Below, in pieces: positions 36,701-46,100 of a DNA stretch of 64,000 nucleotides. Origin of the DNA: Antedon mediterranea. Lineage: Eukaryota; Echinodermata; Crinoidea; Comatulida; Antedonidae. Both the position numbers and the translations under genes were made by a program. Where the stretch lies: the NCBI RefSeq assembly GCF_964355755.1, contig NC_092679.1:2728001-2792000 (forward strand). Reading direction: 5' to 3'. Below the pieces are notes generated by a model. It did no database searches, was not told where the DNA came from, and saw nothing but the letters and a program-made list of their open reading frames with translations. Within the stretch, counting starts at the first letter, position 1; the number at the start of each line of letters is the position of its first letter.

Positions 36701-38816
36701 TACAGTTTCATTGTAGGTCAATTATCTACAACGTTTGGCGTTGGAATAAATACTTTTATAGATGTACAGGTAAAAAAGACATTTTGGTTCAACGTTTTTA
36801 ACGAAATTGAGGAGAGAACTTGAAAGCAAATAGAAAGTTTCCAAATTCTTATGTGAACCATGGGTCTATAAAGTTAGATGTTATGATGTATCTACACATA
36901 TTTTAATATGTGTAGATACATCATTTAAAAATGGTCTTAGTTACTTGGTTATGTTTAGTTCTTCTAAATTTTATATTTTCGTTTTGTAGATACGCGAAGG
37001 TAGTGTTATTGTTGAATTCAAGCTTATTGATAATGATGATGAGGACATAAATGTTGAAGAAGTAGCTACTAAGATGTTTGAAGAGGTAATAATAATGATA
37101 ATGATAATGATGGTGATGACGATGACGACGACGATGATAATAATAATGATAATCTTCTATAGTAAATTGAAAAAGAAGAATAATGAATTTACTTTTGCGG
37201 TACCATAATATGTTTCTAAAAACGAAATAAAGTTGAGTATGTCTGGAGTAATAGTTGTAGCATCACAACATAAACACAGCAACTCGCAACCTAATTTATT
37301 TCTTATTATATTATATCTTACAACAGATAAGTACAGTATACTTCACAGGTATTTTTCGGTGACGTTTTTTAAAGGAAATTCGTACAACTCGTATAAAACA
37401 TTTAACTGTTTCTTGGTTTTCCGTGATTGTAATATATTGTAATGTTAAGTATGATGATGAATACAATATTTTCTTTCTGATATAGTTACCTTTCGTTACC
37501 ATCGAATACAACAACCAAAGTATACCTGTCATTAGTGTTGACGATCCAGAGATCATTTACCGCCCTACGATTACAACAAATAAAATGACAACAGATTCAC
37601 CACAAGAGTCACCTGCTGATGATGATGGCAACAACACAGCGCTTATACTAGGATTAATTTGTGTGGCTATTGTAATTGTGGTTGGAATAGTATTAGTGTT
37701 TTATATAGTAAGTGTTTGAATATATTCTATAAATCTCACATGAGCACATTGTATGGTTGTTTAACTGCCCCCACACTTTAATATCTCTATCCTTTGAAAA
37801 CACGTTACCAAATCTGCACACAAATCGCCAATCTTTGAATTGATTGCGTTTTAAAATAACTACCGTATGTTAACCCGTATAGTAAATTTAGATTGAAACC
37901 TTGGCGAATTAGTCGACTATTAAAGTTCAATGAATGTCGTCTTAAACTCTGACTACACTATCAAACTAGTTTGACAAAAAAAAGTGTGATGTGCCCAAAT
38001 ATGTTAGTGATATGACATTATCATGTCCATATATGGACACATCACATTTGTTGCCATATAAAGTTTGAAGGTGTAAACAGAGCTTTAGGTATAATTGTAC
38101 CATGGAGTAGAATTTTACCGTGTAAAGGGTCCTTCATTGTGCATATAGTACATTGTATTAAAATCTTTTGCATAAAATCACCAAACTATATTAATGTTTT
38201 TAGGAACGTAAACGGAGAAGCAACGTATCAATTAAACAAGATACAGCGAACCTACCAGTAAGTAATTGATTTAGTGTTTTAATATAAAATATGCTTTTTT
38301 AAAAGAGTTATACCACCTTATTGATTACACCATTTCTATCTCATCCGTTTCTCAACGTTATCAGTTTCTACTTTTTTAAAAGAGCATTCTCCGTTACTGC
38401 TCCTCGTCTGTGGAATGCTCTACCGAGCTCTATAAGATTTTGCAAAACTGTTGATACTTTTAAAAAATTATTAAAAACACATTTATTCATTAAGGCATAT
38501 GGAAATCATGAGGTTTCTTAAAGTTGTTTAGACTTAGAATTGTTTTGTATACCTTTTCCTGGCCAGCATTATCTTTGGGGTGCCTCTGTCTTGGTTGTTG
38601 TCTCTGAGCACCCGGTCGTCTGTGGCAAGGCAAATGTGTATCCTGCTCCTTTGTTTGGTCACCTAGGTAGGGGTCCGGGACCGCGACAGAACGACAACGG
38701 ATGGGGACCCTCCAAAGAAATTGCATTTTATTTGTCAGGAATTTGTATGATTTATTTCTTTTTTATTTTTAAATGCGCCTTGAGCACTCTGGAGTGGTAT
38801 GTGCGCTATAAAAATC

Positions 38817-38847
<31 letters not shown>

Positions 38848-41275
38848 TTGGTTGTCTCGCCTATCGGGCTTCCATCAATACCGTTCCGGATTACATCAGT
38901 CGCATGTTAACCAGGACTCAGCCCGGAGGTCGACCTACTACCAGATCCATCTCTAATTGTAATTATATTATTCCTCGACCTTCTTTAGAGATTTTTAAAC
39001 AATGTTTCAGTTATAAAGCGCCTATGTATTTTAATATCACCCGATTCTGCTACTGTCAATAGGTATGTATCTGTATAACTATCACCTAGGGACAGTAGCA
39101 GAATCGGTTGTAATATGATTCCTAACATCATTCGACAATCTGAAAATGTTATTTCCTTTAAACGTGAACTTAAACAATTTATTTCCAGTTAATATTGTTC
39201 GTACTATGTATATATATATATATATTTTTTCATTTGTCAACGATTTTAACTTTTATATGAATTTTATATAATCATTGTAAATTTTTAAGCCTTTAATATA
39301 TTTTATGTCATTTGAATATTTAATATTTTATGTGTTGTACTGTATGTATGTTTTATCGAGGGCCCTGAATGATCAGTTCTATTAGGAACTGGATAGGCTA
39401 CCCTCAGTAAATATGGTAATAAATAAATAAATAAATAACCAATCAGAGGTAATTAATTAAACAATAAAGTGCGCATGAGCCCAATCACAACGAAACAATG
39501 TTTCCTTCAGATCAAATGTTAACAAAATAATCGGTTACTTTTTTTCGAGCGGAATCTGGTAAATCCCGGCAGTTGATCGTTTATTATATGGCTGCGGGAA
39601 ACACGGCCTTGCACGCAACGCAATTACGTATGAACGCCGCAAGTAATTTAATCATCAAACTATAATAATAACTAAACGCTAAACATTGTTTTTAATATTT
39701 GTTTCAGAGGGAAGCTGAAGCAGGCGAAGTTGAAATGGTAAAATAACATGTTATCATTTATTCTGTTAAATATATTAAATGATCCGTGACGACAAAGATA
39801 TGATAAGGTGCCAAAGACTATAGTTATTGGCAACGTGACGCGATGACGTGTAACCAATGACTTATGATATTAGTAATGTAATAATGTGTTTTTTTACAGG
39901 TACAGAATGACAGTAATGTAAAGGTAAACAGTACAGATACATTAATATGATACATTAATATTAAGCCTATCGTCGTACAATATAAAAATCTTTTTGTAAT
40001 TTATGTTATTAGTCTATAAATTGAAAAATATGGTTTTTTTTATGCAGAAAGTTGAGAACGAATATGTAAACACAGTTGCTGTTGTAGATGTAATTGCTAT
40101 GGTAAGTTTCCATATTCAGAAGACAAGGCATGTAAGGCGTTCATGCGAACAGGTAGCTTAGTAAAGCTTGGTTCCCACTAGAACGTAACGCAAGGACGTA
40201 AACGCAACGCAAGCGTTTTAACCAATGACAAGCGAAGTTATAGACAGTTAGCAATCACAAGCGAATAAGCCATCGCTTGTGATTGGTCAATTCACTTGCG
40301 TTGCGTTACGTCCTTACGTTGCGTCGCTAGTGGGAACCACGCTTGTAGGGTGTCACTGCCAACTCAACTAACGCACGCAAATAAACCAACCCATAAACGA
40401 TGGATTATTCGAATGTCGCCCTGTCATGTTGAGCTTAAGATGTCATTGTGTTTCGTCCTACCTAGTGGGAACCAAGCTTAAAAACGCCAACGACTGCATA
40501 AAGCATGGTTCCCGCTAGAACGCAACGCAGTGACGTATCGACGCAAAGTGCTGTATTGCGTAATCACAAGGGCATTTTCTTAGGTTGCGTAGATTGCGTT
40601 ACGTTGCGTCGCCTGTGAGAACCAAGCTTTAGTGGGAACCAAGCTTAAAAACGCCAACGACTGGAGTACAATCGACGCCGTGTCAACTTCTATCTACAAA
40701 TATAGATATACTTTTCCGAGAAATCCTTTGTCGACCGCGACAGTGATTTTAATAGTTATTGACGTCACGATTTTGTTTTTATTGTTTACAGGAAGAAAAG
40801 GAAAAAAACCCCGAGGTAATTGCCGTAAATTAGAAGTAGTAGCAACTTTAGGCCTAGGCCTTGATGTTCATTTTATATAGGGGTGTATGAAAAAGTTAAA
40901 TGGCATGTTATTACTGTACATTATATTTGATAAAACTAATTTTGTCTTTTGCAGGAGAGTCATGAGGAGAAACCTGTAGATGAAAAGTTTACAGAGGTAT
41001 GGTAGTAAATTTGAAAGTACCGTAGTTAATCATAAAACAGTTTTGTTTGCAATGCTATGTATGGACAAATTAAATTCAAAGTTATTCCATTATATTTGAT
41101 AAAACTCCTTTTTTCTTTTGCAGGAGAATACCGTACAGGAGACTTTTACAGAGGTATTGTAGTAAATTTAAATATACCGTAGTTAATCATAAATATGTTT
41201 TGCAATGCAAATTACAGAAAAAACTATAAAAATATGATTAACCTTCAATTATATTTTCAGAGTTCGGAAATTTGA
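30794..41275 (+). CDS. Gene 2: MUC1-like SEA transmembrane mucin
   Basis: Eighteen exons sum to 2970 nt (989 codons plus TGA) with consistent phases. Order: signal peptide (MLPFMLLILLELLI), pacifastin-like module (31650-31755 + 32097-32143), one 1987-nt exon with an RIKR furin-type site and a TTEPS array, a second pacifastin-like module, 4-nt microexon, SEA-like domain with GSVIV, acidic stalk, TM, and an acidic tail of eight small exons ending SSEI (a possible class I PDZ ligand). The layout parallels MUC1: O-glycosylated stalk, SEA, TM, signalling tail. The tail has a single clear tyrosine motif, YVNT. No named orthologue is recognised. The exact repeat number may differ between alleles. 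Confidence 0.9.
31030..31183. mobile_element. MITE-like family A, diverged copy in gene 2 intron 1
   Basis: Interior GTGACCAATCATATCGATTC opposed to CGTGATTGGTCATG, right end CCTAGTGGGAACCG. The left end is eroded. A second broken copy starts at 31441 (ACTTGGTTCCCACTAGAGAC). Confidence 0.7.
31650..32143 (+). other. Gene 2 exons 2-3: pacifastin-like module
   Basis: Exons 31650-31755 and 32097-32143 join in phase 2 as SISC|TC. Pattern: C-YENGITYEKQVRKMG-C-x3-C-T-C-x6-C-T-x3-C. Exon 3 is 47 nt, exactly as in gene 1. The CN core residue is D, so inhibitor activity is uncertain. Confidence 0.75.
32910..34785 (+). repeat. Gene 2 exon 4: TTEPS mucin array
   Basis: A 15-bp unit encoding T-T-E-P-S is repeated over a hundred times with few variants (Q, K, L at the fourth or fifth position). 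The 5' part has higher-order blocks ending TTKPSTTVEPLTTEQ. Nearly every residue pair can carry O-glycans, so the product would be a stiff acidic mucin rod. Units contain GTCGAC or ATCGAC, making the array CpG-rich in an A+T-rich setting. The exon starts with VRKSRIKREVEYNA, where RIKR fits the furin consensus R-x-K-R. The opposite strand is also open, reading VVDGS; I treat that as a by-product. Confidence 0.93.
34786..35396 (+). other. Gene 2 exons 4 (end) and 5: second pacifastin-like module
   Basis: [32 protein letters not shown] then NTC|TC, joined in phase 2 to exon 35344-35396 (NTGKWECTDIGLDC). The module follows the mucin array directly in the same exon, and the nearly identical stretch closes the mucin exon of gene 5. 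Confidence 0.8.
35429..35608. mobile_element. MITE-like family A, 180-bp subfamily
   Basis: GCTGGATTCCCACTAGAACG left and CGTCGCTAGTGGGAACCACG right. The interior GTTTTAACCAATGACAAGCG distinguishes this subfamily, shared with 36236-36412 and 40167-40344. Confidence 0.88.
35695..35698 (+). other. Gene 2 exon 6: 4-nt microexon
   Basis: ACAA between TTTAG and GTGAGT. It converts the phase 1 end of exon 5 to the phase 2 entry of the SEA exon at 36139 and gives GAC AAA (D-K). Without it the SEA frame is not reached. Confidence 0.9.
35897..36036. mobile_element. Family C foldback element, second copy
   Basis: AAGCCTGTTTTCCTGTCGAT left and GTCGACAGGAAAACAGGTTT right, 140 bp. Interior TTACGTAGAAGATCGCCGAT matches the reverse complement or direct interior of the element at 1-190. 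Confidence 0.85.
36236..36412. mobile_element. MITE-like family A copy, 180-bp subfamily
   Basis: GCTTGGTTCCCACTAGAACG left, TAGTAGTGGGAACCAC right, only about 20 nt after the donor site of SEA exon 7. It is nearly identical to 40167-40344. Confidence 0.88.
36413..36611. mobile_element. MITE-like family A copy, long subfamily
   Basis: Follows the previous copy head to tail. Left end AGTAGAACGCAACACAGCGA, right end GTCGCTAGTGGGAATCAAG. Interior GCAAACACAATTATTGTAAG is shared with 16550-16665 and 41652-41827. Confidence 0.8.
36883..36924. repeat. Perfect 18-bp hairpin before SEA exon 9
   Basis: ATGATGTATCTACACATA, a six-base TTTTAA loop, then its exact complement. It ends 65 nt upstream of exon 9 (36990) and overlaps the region expected to hold the branch point. 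Confidence 0.9.
37486..37707 (+). other. Gene 2 exon 10: SEA end, stalk and TM segment
   Basis: Seventy-four codons. [17 protein letters not shown] closes the SEA-like domain. A Thr/Ser/Asp stalk follows, then a TM segment ALILGLICVAIVIVVG extending to LVFYI at the donor site. The DNA around the TM is clearly related to that of genes 3 and 4. Confidence 0.9.
37944..38086. mobile_element. MITE-like family B copy in gene 2 intron 10
   Basis: AACTCTGACTACACTATCAA left and GAAGGTGTAAACAGAGCTTT right. Confidence 0.82.
38321..38848 (+). mobile_element. LINE 3' end 1 in gene 2 intron 11
   Basis: The frame RAFSVTAPRLWNALPSSIR, then VDTFKKLLKTHLF, is the usual C-terminus of CR1/L2/jockey-type reverse transcriptases. 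An untranslated tail with GTGCGCTATAAAAATCTTATT and an ATT microsatellite follow, typical of such elements. It is 5'-truncated. Confidence 0.8.
38849..39440 (+). mobile_element. LINE 3' end 2 with internal hairpin
   Basis: Adjoining fragment of another LINE: SLEIFKQCFSYKAPMYFN, a break, then IRQSENVISFKRELKQFISS and stop, and a tail of TAAA repeats at 39419-39437. A 17-bp perfect inverted repeat (39041-39057 with 39091-39107) interrupts the frame. Confidence 0.72.
40167..40630. mobile_element. Cluster of three MITE-like family A copies
   Basis: Copies at 40167-40344 (180-bp subfamily), 40345-40482 (left end lost, right end CTAGTGGGAACCAAGCTTAA) and 40503-40629 (CATGGTTCCCGCTAGAACGC to GTGAGAACCAAGCTTTAG) lie end to end between exons 14 and 15 of gene 2. 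Confidence 0.85.
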
Positions 41276-41651
41276 GTGTGACGTCAAACAAGAAGACACA
41301 ATTAACATAAATGTGTTGGACATGTGAAAATGAATTATGAGAACTTTTGTATCAATGTGGATACAAGATAAAAAGTGGGGTTATCAAGGGTGGAGGGTGC
41401 CTTTAAGGTATAACTAAATTTGGAAATCTTCAATAACATGCAGATTAACACATATAATGAGGTTATCACGGAAATTAATGTGATGTTTTGGTATAAAAAA
41501 ACAGTAACTATTTTATTGATTATTTTGTAAAAAAAACAAGATAAATTGACGTACAGGGCCATTGGCCTTTATGTTATTTTCTAACACTAACTAAGCGCGT
41601 ACATAATGATGTAAGACAGAGAGATGTGTGCCTATTTAAAGTACCATTTTT

Positions 41652-41827
41652 CTAGAACGCAACGCAGCGACGTATTGACGCAAAGTGATGTATTGCGTAA
41701 TCACAAGTGGGAATTGACGACGCAAAAGGTTTGATTTCACGCAGGCGGGGCAAACACAATTATTGGAAAAGCATTTCCTTACGTTGCGTCGGTTGTTGCG
41801 TTGCGTAGCTAGTAGGAACCAAGTTTT
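41652..41827. mobile_element. MITE-like family A copy, long subfamily
   Basis: TCTAGAACGCAACGCAGCGA left, GCTAGTAGGAACCAAGTTTT right, about 380 bp downstream of the gene 2 stop codon, hence possibly in its 3' UTR. Confidence 0.8.
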
Positions 41828-42107
41828 AATATGTTCTAACATGCACTAACTAAGCGCGTACATAATGATGTAAGACAGAGAAATGTGTAGCTATTTAAGT
41901 ACCATTTTTCGGGAAGAGTGGTCAAGGAGGGTGGGAGGTTTGGAAGTTGGGCAAGACGTGTGGCGTGCAATAGGCTATAAGCATTGGCTTAACATGATCC
42001 AGGCGCCACATGTGATAACATGTTTTATCATTTTTAGTTATAGATTTATTACTGTAGGGATGTGTACATGTTTGTAAATGTTACCGTCTTAGAATTGTAG
42101 AAGGAGA

Positions 42108-42113
42108 AATAAA
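42108..42113 (+). terminator. Candidate polyadenylation signal of gene 2
   Basis: AATAAA followed by a GT-rich stretch (TGATGCTGTGTTGAGAGTTG). A duplicated copy of signal and context lies at 42301. The stop codon is 833 bp upstream. Confidence 0.4.
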
Positions 42114-43101
42114 ACGAACACTGAAACATATGATGCTGTGTTGAGAGTTGTCTATGATATTGGACAATACTCTATGAATGATTAGATGACTGTAGGGATG
42201 TGTACATGTTTGTAAATGTACCGTCTTAGAATTGTAGATTTCTATCCTTAAAATTTAAATTGTACATTGTTTTTATATATTCAAAAGAGAGAGATGAAAA
42301 AATAAAACGAACACTGAAACATGTGACGCTGTGTTACAGAGTTGTCTATGATACTGGACACTACTCTAATGATTAAACAAAAGGTTATATATCTATTCGA
42401 ACTTGATTACTATTATAATATTGTTGATTCTGAAAGTTATTTTACGGTACGATAAAACGTATTGTCACAACAAAGGCAAACAAACAAAACAAAAACAGTA
42501 TATCAATTGTTCGCGGATTAGTGAAAATACCGTAAGTCTTAGCAATTTGTAAAGACTCAATATGCAATGCGTCGTTTCGTCATGTATATCCATGAATTTT
42601 CCAGTCGCTATCCCTCAACCATGCGTGCGTCATAACTGTTGACGAGACAATTGCCTGAATACGGATATTTCCTCCACCCATATAATTGTTAAGGTAAAAT
42701 GAACAGGAACAATATATAGTCAAGGATATCATTTATCCAACTTTAATCCATTGATAGAAAGGGAATTTATATGAAACTTCCTATGAAGAAACAATAATCT
42801 ATTCAGCACATCTATTCATCTCACAAAAATCCTTTCTTCTTCATGTTGAAAATTGATTGAGCTCTTCATTGTCAATGTCAATATAGGTCCAGATATAGAA
42901 ATCAGACTATTCTATAGAACAATATTATTGTATTTCCTCATGCCATACGTTTTGGGTATTGTATAAATAATTGTCACCATTACTTATATCCGTATTAAAA
43001 GTGATAAAATATATACGTGCATGACATCTTCATTGCCTACTGTACGTTGCTGTAATAGCATCTCATCATTATCATCTTTTGTGCTGTTTCCGTTATTTGA
43101 A

Positions 43102-46100
43102 ATGCTGATACGTAAGTTAAATGATATTTATAGGGTATCCTTCTAACAGAAACCCATTACTGATGCCAAATGTTCGGTAATCTTATCATTGTAGTGTTTT
43201 TGACTAATGGGATATTCAATGAAGTGTATTCATATCTTCCCGATACTCGAATATCAGCCACAAATAATATAATGCGCCCCACGCGTGTACTTTATGTTCG
43301 CTGCGTTTCTTTTACAAAAATATAAAGCAGTTATTTACGAGTCATACAGGTAGACGATAGACTTACAGACCGATAGAACATCTTCATATGCACCCGGGTC
43401 AATGAAGGAGATTTTGAAATTGATGGCGAATCAATTGAATGACAAAACAGAGCGTGCATTAAATGTATTTTTTTTAACCAACAGTAAGAAAATCGAGAGT
43501 TAACAGATCTTTAATTGTTTCAACTTGTTTGTTTGTAATAACAAGCCAACTAATAGCGACTACTGAAACATTTACAACTGAACCACCAACTACAGAACCA
43601 TCTACCACTGAACCACCAACTACAGAACCATCTACCACTGAACCACCAACTACAGAACCATCTACCACTGAACCACCAACTACAGAACCATCTACCACTG
43701 AACCACCGACTACAGAACCATCTACAACTGAACCACCAACTACAGAACCATCTACAACTGAACCACCAACTACAGAACCATCTACAACTGAACCACCAAC
43801 TACAGAACCATCTACAACTGAACCACCAACTACAGAACCATCTACCACTGAACCACTAACTACAAAACCATCTACCACTGAACCACCAACTACAGAACGA
43901 TCTACCACTGAACCACCAACTACAGAGCTATCTACCACTGAACGACCAACTACAGAACCATCTACCACTGAACCACCGACTACAGAAGCATCTACCACTG
44001 AACCACCAACTACAGAACCATCTACCACTGAACCACCGACTACAGAGCCATCTACCACTGAACCACCAACTACAGAGCCATCTACCACTGAACCACCGAC
44101 TACAGAAGCATCTACCACTGAACCACCAACTACAGAATCATCTACCACTGAACCACCAACTACAGAACCATCTACCACTGAACCACCGACTACAGAACCA
44201 CCTACCACTGAACCACCGACTACAGAGTCATCTACCACTGAACCACCGACTACAGAGTCATCTACCACTGAACCACCGACTACAGAACCATCTACCACTA
44301 AACCACCGACTACAGAACAATCTACCACTGAACCACCAACTACAGAACCATCTACCACCGAACCATCTACCACCGAAATACCGACTACAGAACCATCTAC
44401 CACTGAACCACTAACTACAGAACCATATAATACTGAACCACCAACTACAGAACCATCTACCACTGAACCACCAACTACAGAACTATCTACCACTGAACCA
44501 CCAACTACAGAACCATCTACCACTGAACCACCGACTACAGAACCATCTACCACTAAACCACCGACTACAGAACCATCTACCACTGAACAACAAACTACAG
44601 AACCATCTACCACTGAACCGCCAACTACAGAACTATCTACCACTGAACCACCAACTACAGAACCATCTGCCACTGAACCACCAACTACTGAGCCACCAAC
44701 TACTGAACCACCAACCACAGAACCACCGACAACTGAACCAACTACAGAACCATCGACTACTAGACCAACAACCACCAAACCAACAACTACCAAACCATTG
44801 AGTACAAAACCATCGACTACCAAACCATCAACTAAAACAGGCCTAGCAATAGGATCAGCAGCTACTTGTGTTGTAATTGTGGTTGGAATAGTCTTAGTAG
44901 TTGTTTATATAGTAAGTATTCGACTACAGATTTTCTTCAAATAATTCTCACATGATGTATTGTTGACCAACCAACCTACCAATCACAGTATCCTACAATC
45001 CTTTTTATCATTAAGCATGAACATTAAGATAATCTGTAAAAAACACTTATTTGTTTTGTAGAAACGTCGTAAGAGGAAACCCAAAGAATCTAAACAAGAT
45101 ACAGCTAACCTACCAGTAAGTGATATAGTATAATTATGTATTTAATTCACAGGGTAAAACAAATTGTTATAAGGATAACTATTGAACCCCAACATTAATG
45201 CAACCTTTTAAATGTGTTTTTGTTGTTTCAGATGTATACTGAAACAATTGAAGCTACGGTAAAATGTTGTTATTGTTTATTTTTATGATTTATGACAACT
45301 TAAATGACCTGATCAGGATAATATGAAGACGGTGTCCACAACAAAGAGGCGATGACGCCAATAGCGACAATGACGTTTCTTATTACTACTAGACGGGATG
45401 ACAGTGTTTGGTTACCACTACGCCATGACGCCACGCATATGACGTTAACGCAACGCAATGACGTAAAGATAATATGTCTACACTAGTTCAAGTTCAAGTT
45501 CAAATTTATTCACATAATGCAAACATATACAAAATATAAAAGATACAAGTGGTTGGAAATTAAGTAAATAATAGTTGCATTATGCCTGGAGAATACCATT
45601 TAAACCCCAAGGGGCTTTAAGCCTGGATCCACCAGAAAGAATAAAAAAGTTAAAAATAATAATAATAAGCAAAGTGAAGGTACGCTACTGACAGACAGGG
45701 ACGGACATGTACGACGATACAAACACGACAAGGACGACAGGAAGGACAAACTGTATTTATATGAGTTGCCTAATTAAATTTAATTATAAGTTATTAATAT
45801 GATCAAAATAATTAATTTACTTTATATTTTGATATTAGATAAGATTTGTAGTTTATTTTTAGAGTATTATTTGTTTTGCTATTAGTTATTGACGGATTAA
45901 GAGAGTTCCAAAGTAGGGGACCGGTATGTAGTATAGAGTTAAGTATTTGCTTACTGCTATAGTTTTTGGAAATGTAGTTGTTTGCGTTCCTAGTGTTATA
46001 TTTGTGTAGTTCGTTATTTTTAGTGAAGAAACCGTTGAAAGTGGATGGTAGTTTGTTATTTGAGTACCTAAACATGAAGAGGGCAGTTTGCAATTTATTA

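Larger units (their letters stand above)
36139..37560 (+). other. Gene 2 exons 7-10 (part): SEA-like domain
   Basis: Exons 36139-36213, 36706-36769, 36990-37085 and the start of 37486-37707. Strands and helices: [51 protein letters not shown], then QSIPVISV. Exon lengths 75 and 64 equal those of gene 1. GSVIV matches the SEA self-cleavage consensus. Confidence 0.85.
38204..41275 (+). other. Gene 2 exons 11-18: cytoplasmic tail of microexons
   Basis: Exons 38204-38257, 39708-39737, 39900-39923, 40048-40101, 40792-40815, 40955-40996, 41124-41153 and 41261-41275, all phase 0. They encode ERKRRSNVSIKQDTANLP, REAEAGEVEM, VQNDSNVK, KVENEYVNTVAVVDVIAM, EEKEKNPE, ESHEEKPVDEKFTE, ENTVQETFTE and SSEI. 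The tail is strongly acidic and Glu/Lys-rich. KQDTANLP recurs in genes 3 and 4. The final SEI fits a class I PDZ ligand. Confidence 0.85.
41276..43101. other. Gene 2 3' flank and gene 3 upstream region
   Basis: A partly duplicated 3' UTR block has TGTAGGGATGTGTACATGTT at about 42053 and 42191, and AATAAA at 42108 and 42301. A family A element lies at 41652-41827. The upstream block ATTTCCTCATGCCATAC (42932-42948) is identical to one before gene 2. Confidence 0.65.
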
